Below are positions 1 through 4,760 of a DNA stretch of 7,086 nucleotides, piece by piece. Position numbers and translations under genes: made by a program. Below the pieces are notes generated by a model, which saw only the letters and a program-made list of their open reading frames with translations, searched no databases and was not told the DNA's origin. Each line of letters opens with the position of its first letter. Position 1 is the stretch's first letter. Source of the DNA: Deltaproteobacteria bacterium (GTDB lineage Bacteria; Desulfobacterota; DSM-4660; Desulfatiglandales; Desulfatiglandaceae); assembly GCA_019314425.1 (NCBI GenBank), contig JAFCZI010000124.1:1-7086 (forward strand), given 5' to 3'.

Positions 1-38
1 TAATGGACACCCTGAAAAAATCAGATACGGATAAGTGA
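1..38 (+). CDS. 3' end of an unidentified upstream gene (partial)
   Basis: An open frame enters from the left edge and stops at TGA 36-38. The visible codons end in the residues KSDTDK. An ATG at 3-5 is in this frame but is probably internal. The stop overlaps the GTG start of the protease gene in a GTGA tetranucleotide (35-38), an arrangement typical of translationally coupled genes, and this is the main reason to believe the frame is real. Too little is visible to name a family. Confidence 0.4.
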   Translation, partial: MDTLKKSDTDK

Positions 39-451
39 GTATTATGAAATTCAAGTACTCTGTCAGTGATTCGACACAAAGTGAATTTGACAGTTTGCCC
101 CGCGTAACATTGTCTCTTTATTGCAAAAACAGGCAAGCCGAGGTTTCCGGTCTGGTTGACAGCGGCGCAACCATCAATGTTCTTCCCTATCATCTTGGTA
201 TCCAACTCGGAGAAATCTGGGATGATCGGAAGGCATATATCAAGCTGGCGGGTAGTCTGGATAACGCTACTGGAATACCGTTGGCTTTAAACGCAACTAT
301 CGGAGACTTTAAGCCCGTGCGACTGGCGTTTGCGTGGGTCAAATCTGACGATATCCCGCTAATCCTCGGACAAACGAATTTTTTTATGGAATTTGATGTC
401 TGCTTTTATCGTTCAAAGCTTGAATTTGAAATCATGCCAAAATCGCCATAG
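35..451 (+). CDS. Retropepsin-like aspartic protease family protein
   Basis: A small single-domain protein of 138 residues with the fold signature of retroviral-type aspartic proteases. It has the catalytic triplet motif DSGAT at residues 42-46, preceded by a hydrophobic beta strand and followed by INVLP. Near the end it carries LILGQTNFF (109-117), matching the second conserved element (hydrophobic-hydrophobic-G) of the family, followed by a beta-rich tail. Known family members act as homodimers, each subunit giving one Asp; here the candidate is Asp42. I see no signal peptide or membrane segment, so it is probably cytoplasmic. The GTG start at 35 overlaps the preceding stop codon; an ATG at 44 is an alternative start three codons later, and neither has a strong ribosome binding site, which fits coupling to the upstream gene. 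The substrate is unknown. It converges on the minus-strand gene, leaving only 30 bp and no clear terminator between them. Confidence 0.8.
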   Translation: MSIMKFKYSVSDSTQSEFDSLPRVTLSLYCKNRQAEVSGLVDSGATINVLPYHLGIQLGEIWDDRKAYIKLAGSLDNATGIPLALNATIGDFKPVRLAFAWVKSDDIPLILGQTNFFMEFDVCFYRSKLEFEIMPKSP

Positions 452-481
452 TGTTATCAACGTGCGAACAGAATAAGAACC

Positions 482-889
482 TTAGTGATTTTGATCTTTT
501 TCCAGGCGATAATCCTCTTCCAAGAGAAGACCGTCCGATTCGTCGTAGACCAATATCCTGAGTTCCGAGGGTATTTTTTCGGCGGACTCAAAAGACCATT
601 TGGCTCGAATTCGGCGGAAATTCCTTATTTTGTAGGCCTGTCCTTTTTTGGGATCAACGGGCAGTCCGTTTTCAAAGGCTGCTTTCGGCGAGGGCCATAG
701 CTGTGGCGGGTCTGTTGACCGGTCCTCTGCAACGATGAAAATGTACCCCCGGATGGGTTCGCGGCCGGCGCCGGACCGGGCCAGCTTGAAATTAACGAAT
801 AAATTGGCCCCTCGACAGTTTATTTCCAGTTTTTTAATGCTGACGATGGATTTTTGAATGCCTGATTCCGCTGCCGTCCCGTTGCTGCC
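482..889 (-). pseudogene. C-terminal part of a frameshifted membrane-anchored protein
   Basis: Read on the minus strand from 889 to the TAA at 484-482, this frame is open for 135 residues, beginning GSNGTAAESG and ending LEKDQNH. It has no start codon or ribosome binding site of its own. It lies exactly where the 820-1251 reading frame would continue if one C were added to the run of seven C (890-896), or two removed. The content is protein-like: alternating hydrophobic and charged beta-strand patterns (SIVSIKKLEINCRG, FVNFKLARSG, GYIFIVAED, ELRILVYDES) and no internal stop. I infer it is the missing, probably periplasmic, C-terminal domain of the gene starting at 1251, giving a restored product of about 256 residues. 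I do not recognise the domain. The frameshift may be a sequencing error, a true mutation, or a slippage site. Confidence 0.65.
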
Positions 890-1251
890 GGGGGGGATTG
901 GGTCTCGACTGTTTTTTTCGGGCTTTCGGCGGGTATCTTTGAGAGGTCAATGTAACCTTCCATGAACTTCAAACGCTGTTTTGCCTGATACAGGGCCTTT
1001 TGGGTTTCCCGGAAATCTTTTTCAAGTTTTACCAGGAGGTTTTCCTGATGTTGTTCGCTGAAATACCAAACCAACAACAGAAAAGAGAACAGGAAATAGA
1101 GTACAAGGGTCGTCACAATGCCAAGAAGAAGCCAGAAATTGATATGGAAGCTCCACACCCGTCCCAGCCCCTTTGATGCGATCACTGTGACGTTATTCAG
1201 TTCGGGGGCTTTGGCTTTTGTCGGCAGCGGTCTGTTTTGAAAGGATTTCAT
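820..1251 (-). CDS. Single-pass membrane protein with coiled coil, truncated by frameshift
   Basis: As it reads, this frame gives 143 residues. The start ATG at 1251 has an AAGGA box about 9 nt upstream (minus strand). A basic N-terminal stretch (about 1-37) is followed by one strongly hydrophobic segment (about 39-64), then a charged, heptad-like helix (about 66-98), then a proline-rich linker ending around TQSPP (117-121). By the positive-inside rule the N terminus is cytoplasmic and the coiled coil periplasmic. The last 22 residues are probably not native: after the C7 run the frame loses its pattern and stops at 820, while the adjacent frame continues open to 482. I do not recognise the family. 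A membrane anchor plus coiled coil plus a beta-rich outer domain suggests an envelope-associated role, but that is only inference. A possible promoter lies at 1473-1501. Confidence 0.6.
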   Translation of the reverse strand: MKSFQNRPLPTKAKAPELNNVTVIASKGLGRVWSFHINFWLLLGIVTTLVLYFLFSFLLLVWYFSEQHQENLLVKLEKDFRETQKALYQAKQRLKFMEGYIDLSKIPAESPKKTVETQSPPAATGRQRNQAFKNPSSALKNWK

Positions 1252-1266
1252 GGGTGTTTTATCCTT

Positions 1267-1394
1267 GATGGCGCCGTAAAAGGTCCCATCTACTGCGTTG
1301 CAGCAATTTTTCAGAATCTCAACATTCTACAATGTATGCCTACGATCCTGAAAAACCACTACGCCTTGTATATGGAACTTTTTACAGCGCCATC
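1267..1394. repeat. Long imperfect palindrome (about 128 bp)
   Basis: The left arm begins ATGGCGCCGTAAAAGGTCCC, and the reverse complement of the right end begins ATGGCGCTGTAAAAAGTTCC. The similarity continues inward (CATCTAC/CATATAC, then TTTTTCAG in both arms) to a centre at about 1322-1335, where ACATT and AATGT flank four bases. The whole unit could fold into a long imperfect hairpin. It fills most of the gap between two divergent genes. Palindromes with ACTTTTTAC-type ends are, from memory, common between genes in Desulfobacterales; I could not check this. It codes for nothing credible and is best described as a miniature or REP-like repeat. Confidence 0.6.
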
Positions 1395-1410
1395 TGTAGA
1401 TAGATTCGTG

Positions 1411-1452
1411 ACTTTTTACGAGACCATCATCCTTGAATGGTTGCGAAAAAGT
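1411..1452. repeat. Second, shorter palindrome next to the 128-bp one
   Basis: The arms are 1411-1427 (ACTTTTTACGAGACCAT) and 1437-1452, whose reverse complement is ACTTTTTCGCAACCAT. They pair over ACTTTTT, CG and ACCAT, with one bulge and a two-base mismatch, around a 9-nt loop. The 9-mer ACTTTTTAC at its left edge repeats the 9-mer at 1377-1385 in the right arm of the preceding palindrome. The two are therefore probably related units of one repeat family. Confidence 0.5.
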
Positions 1453-1472
1453 TTCTCCGGAACGTCGGTTCA

Positions 1473-1501
1473 AGTTTACCAAAATAAGAAATTGATTTCA
1501 A
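1473..1501 (-). promoter_or_regulatory. Possible sigma70 promoter for the minus-strand membrane protein gene
   Basis: On the minus strand TTGAAA (1501-1496) is followed after 17 bp by TAAACT (1478-1473). Transcription would start near 1466, giving a leader of about 215 nt that runs through both palindromes before the ATG at 1251. The boxes are good but not perfect and the leader is long, so this is tentative. Confidence 0.35.
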
Positions 1502-1540
1502 GGCGGCAGATGGATTGCCCTATATGAGGTCGATTAATCG

Positions 1541-2773
1541 TTGAAGACCTTTGACAATGCGGGAAAAATGAAACATTCAAAAGCCTGGGAGACGCGCACC
1601 GACGCGGACCTTGAGGGAGGCAAATTCAGCGCATTTCTGGGCCCGATTCTCCTGTTAACCAGTGTTTTCTTTTTGAATTTCATATCCAGAATTATTTTTG
1701 CACCATTGCTGCCCAGTGTTCAGAAAGATCTGGGGTTGGCCCACGTTGAAGCGGCCTCTATCTTTCTTTTTATCAGCATGGGATATGCTGTTTCCCTTCT
1801 GGGTTCCGGTTTTGTCTCCAAACGTCTTGAGCACAAAAAAACCATCGTCTTGGCAGCCATAGCTGTTGGGATTTCGCTTCTCAGCATCGTTTTTTGCAAC
1901 AGCATCTGGACGGTTCGGGCGGGATTGCTTTTACTGGGCTTGGCCTCAGGTTTATATCTCCCTTCAGGCCTTGCCGCCCTGACCACCCTGGTCCCTTCCA
2001 AACACTGGGGAAAAGCGATTGCCACCCACGAACTGGCCCCGAATTTGAGTTTTTTTGCGGCACCCCTGCTGGCAGAGTGTTTTATGACATGGCTTCCGTG
2101 GCGGGGGGTGTTGGTTTTTATCGGGGTTTGTTCTATTTTGATGGGGGTCTTGTTTTCTCTTTTTTTTAAGGGTGGGGAATTTCCGGGTGAAGTCCCGAAT
2201 TTCCCAGCCCTCAAAGCCCTTTTTTCCGATAAGTCTTTCTGGATTATGATGATTTTGTTTTCCTATGGTATCTGCGCTACCCTAGGAATTTATACCATGC
2301 TGCCGCTGTTTCTGGTGGCCCAGCACGGTTTGGAGCGAAACTGGGCCAATACCCTGGTGGCGTTATCACGGATATCCGGCATGTTCATGGCGTTTTTAGC
2401 CGGGTGGATGACGGATCGGGTGGGTCCCGGATTGACCATGAGCGGGGTTTTCTTGTTGGCGGGGTTGGCCACCGTTCTCCTGGGAACGCTGACAGGATCA
2501 TGGTTGGTGGCAATGGTGTTTCTTCAGCCCGTTATGGCCGTCTGCTTTTTTCCGCCGGGTTTTGCGGCCCTGTCTTCCATTGGTCCCCCCAACGCTCGAA
2601 ATGTTGCGGTATCCCTTACGGTACCCGTGGCATTTCTGATCGGGGGGGGCGCCATACCCATGGGTATCGGCATGATGGGTGACGCGGGTCTTTTTGCCCT
2701 TGGGGTTTCTTTTGCCGGCGGGCTGATCCTTTCCGGCGCCATTCCGGCGCTGTTCTTTAAGCCGAAGGCGTGA
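1541..2773 (+). CDS. Major facilitator superfamily (MFS) transporter
   Basis: A 410-residue integral membrane protein with about twelve hydrophobic segments, arranged as two halves separated by a more polar loop near residues 210-230, as expected for MFS proteins. Loop 2-3 contains GSGFVSKRLEHKK (88-100) and loop 8-9 contains AGWMTDRVGPG (287-297); both are degenerate forms of the MFS motif G-x-x-x-D-R-x-G. The first segment, with ISRIIFAPLLPSVQKDLGL (48-66), is the classic MFS opening. It should sit in the inner membrane and move a small solute using an ion gradient. Substrate and direction cannot be read from sequence. The start is uncertain: TTG at 1541 has GAGG 11 nt upstream, while ATG at 1568 (401 residues) has only a GGGA 3 nt away. 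It is divergent from the membrane protein gene and stands alone, since a promoter and a miniature element separate it from the thiolase operon. Confidence 0.88.
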   Translation: MKTFDNAGKMKHSKAWETRTDADLEGGKFSAFLGPILLLTSVFFLNFISRIIFAPLLPSVQKDLGLAHVEAASIFLFISMGYAVSLLGSGFVSKRLEHKKTIVLAAIAVGISLLSIVFCNSIWTVRAGLLLLGLASGLYLPSGLAALTTLVPSKHWGKAIATHELAPNLSFFAAPLLAECFMTWLPWRGVLVFIGVCSILMGVLFSLFFKGGEFPGEVPNFPALKALFSDKSFWIMMILFSYGICATLGIYTMLPLFLVAQHGLERNWANTLVALSRISGMFMAFLAGWMTDRVGPGLTMSGVFLLAGLATVLLGTLTGSWLVAMVFLQPVMAVCFFPPGFAALSSIGPPNARNVAVSLTVPVAFLIGGGAIPMGIGMMGDAGLFALGVSFAGGLILSGAIPALFFKPKA

Positions 2774-2789
2774 AGGAAATGATTTCTTC

Positions 2790-2818
2790 TTGACCCGTTA
2801 GCGATCATCCCCTATAAT
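2790..2818 (+). promoter_or_regulatory. Sigma70-type promoter upstream of the thiolase operon
   Basis: TTGACC (2790-2795), 17 bp, then TATAAT (2813-2818). This is a near-consensus promoter located just after the MFS stop codon. Transcription would begin near 2825, about 19 bp before the miniature element at 2844, so the element would be transcribed as part of the leader. The next gene in this direction is the thiolase at 3073. Confidence 0.65.
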
Positions 2819-2835
2819 CCGCCCCGGTAAGTTTT

Positions 2836-2843
2836 GGTTTGAG
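2836..2843 (+). repeat. Left copy of 8-bp target-site duplication (GGTTTGAG)
   Basis: GGTTTGAG directly abuts the left end of the miniature element; an identical copy abuts the right end at 2973-2980. Exact flanking direct repeats of this kind are left by transposition. Confidence 0.75.
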
Positions 2844-2972
2844 GTAAATATTCGGCCAGCATCCCCATCTTCGCCTATTTTGGCTTGTTCACATAGTTTG
2901 GTATGCTACGCAGTCCCAAATAGACGAATATGAAGCACTGGCAAACCTTTATATTGTAAGCCGAATATTTAC
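2844..2972. mobile_element. Miniature inverted-repeat element (MITE), IS66-like ends
   Basis: A 129-bp non-coding element bounded by perfect 13-bp inverted repeats: GTAAATATTCGGC at 2844-2856 and GCCGAATATTTAC at 2960-2972. It is flanked on both sides by the exact 8-bp direct repeat GGTTTGAG. Inside, TTCGCCTATTTTGG on the left and CCAAATAGACGAA on the right are also nearly complementary, so the transcript could fold into a hairpin. Known biology: IS66-family elements typically have ends starting GTAA and make 8-bp target duplications, which fits both features seen here. I infer it was mobilised in trans by an IS66-type transposase located elsewhere. It encodes no transposase. Removing it and one duplication copy would shorten the thiolase leader by 137 bp. 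Confidence 0.78.
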
Positions 2973-2980
2973 GGTTTGAG
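2973..2980 (+). repeat. Right copy of 8-bp target-site duplication (GGTTTGAG)
   Basis: This copy is identical to 2836-2843 and immediately follows the right inverted repeat. Confidence 0.75.
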
Positions 2981-2981
2981 G

Positions 2982-2993
2982 AGTGTAAACACT
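2982..2993. promoter_or_regulatory. Short palindrome, possible operator
   Basis: AGTGT and ACACT are separated by AA, forming a 12-bp palindrome between the miniature element and the thiolase gene. It lies downstream of the predicted transcription start, a place where a repressor could act. The arms are short and no regulator is encoded nearby, so it may be chance. Confidence 0.2.
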
Positions 2994-3015
2994 GGAGATT
3001 CATAAGGTCTGCTAG

Positions 3016-3047
3016 AAAAGCTAACTTGGGCTTCGGTGCTTTTTTTT
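3016..3047 (+). terminator. Weak intrinsic terminator or attenuator in the thiolase leader
   Basis: AAAAGC (3016-3021) can pair with GCTTTT (3038-3043), with a further AC/GT pair inside, and eight T (3040-3047) overlap the 3' arm. It lies only 15 nt before the thiolase ribosome binding site, so if it works it would act as an attenuator of the operon. The stem is weak and A/T-rich. Confidence 0.25.
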
Positions 3048-3062
3048 GGAACGTTATGATTT

Positions 3063-3067
3063 GGAGG
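3063..3067 (+). promoter_or_regulatory. Ribosome binding site fixing the thiolase start
   Basis: GGAGG lies 5 nt before ATG 3073. It selects this ATG over the in-frame TTG at 3046, which lies in the T-run and has no such site. Confidence 0.7.
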
Positions 3068-3072
3068 TAATA

Positions 3073-4239
3073 ATGGGTAAAGTAGGAATTATCGGAGTTG
3101 GCCAAAGCGCTTTCGTGCGCGGATACCCCGGATCCGTCAGGGAACTTGCCTTTGAAGGATTCAGGGAGGCCATGCAGGACGCTCAGATTTCAAATAAGGA
3201 TATTGACGCGTCGATTATTTGTTCCGCCCCGGAATATGACAAGCAGAGATCCCCTGCCGGTGTCCTTGCGGAATACCTGGGGCTTACACCGCAGCCCACC
3301 TGTTATCTGGAGAGCTTGTGCTCTTCCAGTAGTATGGGGTTGCGGTTTGCTTATTCACTGGTAAAATCAGGTCTTCACGATGTGGTGGCCGTGGTGGGTT
3401 TTCAGAAGATGTCGGAGATATCCTCTGCCGAAAGCCAGGAACGGATGGGCCGGGGCGGGGACATTCAGTGGGAGAGCACCTTCGGCACCATGATGCCTGC
3501 GTACTATGCCATGTATGCCAAAAGGCATATGGCGGAATACGGCACCACCCCCGAGGACCTGGCGCTCATTCGCGTTAAGGCCGCCAGCTACGGCCAGCTC
3601 AACGAAAAAGCCGTGTATCGTAAACCCGTCACCTCTGAGATGTTTTCAGACCCGAAAAGCCCCATGTCGGGTCCTGTGGCATCGCCTCTCAGGGTTGGGG
3701 ATTGCTGCGCCAACGCGGATGGCAGTTCCTGTATTATTGTTGCCAGTGAGGAAAGAGCTAAGGCTTTCAGCAAGAAGCCGGTGTGGATACTCGGCCTGGG
3801 GTCAGCATCTACAGCGGTCAACCTGGCCGGAAGAGACCTGTTCTCGGGCCTGACTGTTGCCAAGGAGTCGGCGGAACAGGCTTACAAAATGGCTGGTATT
3901 ACCGCCAAAGATGTGGATGTGGCGGAAGTCCATGATTGTTTCACCATCGCTGAGATGATGGCCTATGAAAACCTGGGCTTTGCAAAACCTGGAGAGGGGA
4001 AAGAGCTGATCCGGTCAAAAGAGACCTACAAAGAGGGGCGTATTCCGGTCAATGTTGACGGCGGCCTGCTGTCCAAGGGGCATCCCATCGGCGCCACCGG
4101 CGGTTCGCAGGTCAGAACCATTGTGCTCCAGTTGCGCGGCGAGGCTGGCGACATTCAAGTTAAAGATCCGGAAATCGGGCTGGTTCACAACATTGGCGGT
4201 GTAGGCCTGTACGGAAACGTCAGCATTCTTGGGAGGTAA
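3073..4239 (+). CDS. Thiolase family protein (SCP-x-like acyl-CoA acyltransferase)
   Basis: A 388-residue thiolase that should catalyse CoA-dependent thiolytic cleavage of, or Claisen condensation to, a 3-oxoacyl-CoA. The N-terminal thiolase half carries the nucleophile loop ESLCSSSSMG with Cys83. The C-terminal half carries EVHDCF (285-290, His288), GHPIGATGG (336-344, His337) and VHNIGGVG (371-378). In classical thiolases these last positions are NEAF and a Cys in CxGG; HDCF and HNxGG are instead typical of SCP-x-like and archaeal-type thiolases. Such proteins commonly work with a DUF35 zinc-ribbon/OB-fold partner, and one is encoded 4 bp downstream. Known examples are the archaeal thiolase/HMG-CoA synthase complex and the benzoylsuccinyl-CoA thiolase BbsAB of anaerobic toluene degradation. 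The length is normal and the active site looks intact. No other pathway genes are present, so the substrate is open. It is probably cytoplasmic and transcribed from 2790-2818. Confidence 0.88.
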   Translation: MGKVGIIGVGQSAFVRGYPGSVRELAFEGFREAMQDAQISNKDIDASIICSAPEYDKQRSPAGVLAEYLGLTPQPTCYLESLCSSSSMGLRFAYSLVKSGLHDVVAVVGFQKMSEISSAESQERMGRGGDIQWESTFGTMMPAYYAMYAKRHMAEYGTTPEDLALIRVKAASYGQLNEKAVYRKPVTSEMFSDPKSPMSGPVASPLRVGDCCANADGSSCIIVASEERAKAFSKKPVWILGLGSASTAVNLAGRDLFSGLTVAKESAEQAYKMAGITAKDVDVAEVHDCFTIAEMMAYENLGFAKPGEGKELIRSKETYKEGRIPVNVDGGLLSKGHPIGATGGSQVRTIVLQLRGEAGDIQVKDPEIGLVHNIGGVGLYGNVSILGR

Positions 4240-4243
4240 TACC

Positions 4244-4678
4244 ATGGGAAAGAAAAGAGAAGAGGATGATCGATTTAAGAAATTCGGAACCGTGAGCTTT
4301 ACCGCCATCACGAAGGTCAACGACTTTATTGACCAGCTAGAGCAGGGGAAAGTCGTGGGCACCCGGTGCAAAAAATGTGACGCAGTTTACTTTCCGCCCC
4401 GGGCCGATTGCGCCAAGTGTTTTTCCAGCGACATGGATTGGTTTGAGGTGGTTGGAAAAGGCAAGCTGGTGACATACAGCAACCTTGAATACGCACCCAT
4501 CGGATTCGGCGATGATCTCCCCTACGCAATTGCCCTGTTGGACTATGGCGATTACAAGGTTTTCGGTCGGATTGCCCCGGATGTGCCTGTGGAAGAAATT
4601 CAGGTGGGCATGGAAATGACCACTCGGCCCAATACGTTGTCAAACGGTCAGTTGAATTTTGTCTTTCAAAAGGCTTGA
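4244..4678 (+). CDS. DUF35 zinc-ribbon/OB-fold protein, thiolase partner
   Basis: A 144-residue protein with the two-part build of the DUF35 family. A rubredoxin-like zinc ribbon has CKKC (42-45) and CAKC (56-59), four cysteines spaced CxxC-x10-CxxC, followed by PPR and an OB-fold (about 66-132) with GKGKLVTYS and a GRI strand near 108-110. An N-terminal helical stretch contains DFIDQLEQGK (27-36), the family's usual lead-in to the zinc ribbon. In known complexes this protein bridges or organises the thiolase and helps bind CoA; it is not itself the catalyst. The start ATG 4244 is chosen because GGGAGG (4231-4236) lies 7 nt upstream, overlapping the end of the thiolase gene. The thiolase stop is 4 bp away, so the two are surely co-transcribed and probably made in equal amounts. 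No defects are seen. Confidence 0.88.
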   Translation: MGKKREEDDRFKKFGTVSFTAITKVNDFIDQLEQGKVVGTRCKKCDAVYFPPRADCAKCFSSDMDWFEVVGKGKLVTYSNLEYAPIGFGDDLPYAIALLDYGDYKVFGRIAPDVPVEEIQVGMEMTTRPNTLSNGQLNFVFQKA

Positions 4679-4682
4679 TATA

Positions 4683-4701
4683 AGGGAACTTCCAGTTCCC
4701 T
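4683..4701. repeat. Small perfect hairpin after the thiolase-DUF35 operon
   Basis: AGGGAACT (4683-4690) and AGTTCCCT (4694-4701) form a perfect 8-bp stem around TCC. It begins 4 bp after the DUF35 stop. No T-run follows, so it is not a standard intrinsic terminator, but it may protect or define the 3' end of the operon transcript. Confidence 0.45.
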
Positions 4702-4707
4702 AAAAGT

Positions 4708-4741
4708 CCCGATTCCCGCCGCGTCAGCGGCGGGGATCGGG
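4708..4741. repeat. Strong GC-rich hairpin between the thiolase operon and prmA
   Basis: The left arm CCCGATTCCCGCCGC (4708-4722) pairs with GCGGCGGGGATCGGG (4727-4741) along 15 bp, with one G-T pair and a GTCA loop. It is very stable. No T-run follows on the plus strand; on the minus strand a short T4 follows. It probably ends or weakens transcription between the two units, or is a dispersed palindromic repeat. It ends 9 bp before the prmA ribosome binding site. Confidence 0.5.
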
Positions 4742-4750
4742 CTCAAGATC

Positions 4751-4754
4751 GGAG
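4751..4754 (+). promoter_or_regulatory. Ribosome binding site supporting a TTG start for prmA
   Basis: GGAG lies 6 nt before TTG 4761. The ATG at 4756 in between is out of frame, and the next in-frame start (GTG, residue 18) would cut into the conserved WLEI strand. Confidence 0.5.
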
Positions 4755-4760
4755 AATGCT

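Noticed and set aside
485..857. Two plus-strand open frames of 71 and 69 residues
   Set aside because: They lie antisense to the displaced C-terminal frame (482-889), which has the better protein-like pattern; neither shows a motif or ribosome binding site.
1237..1527. 96-residue open frame on the plus strand
   Set aside because: It is a translation of the two palindromes, has no coding pattern or good ribosome binding site, and its start lies inside the minus-strand gene.
1720..2214. 164-residue minus-strand open frame
   Set aside because: It is antisense to the MFS gene, rich in residues expected from reversed hydrophobic codons, and has no motif.
2642..2649. Run of eight G in the MFS gene as a second frameshift
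   Set aside because: The frame stays open with a normal hydrophobic pattern on both sides (IGGGAIP), so no break is needed.
2772..2789. Hairpin GAAGGAA/TTTCTTC right after the MFS gene as a terminator
   Set aside because: The stem is short, A/T-rich and contains a G-T pair; no T-run follows and it abuts the -35 box of the next promoter.
2875..3105. 76-residue minus-strand open frame
   Set aside because: It runs through the miniature element and into the thiolase start; no motif and no support for translation.
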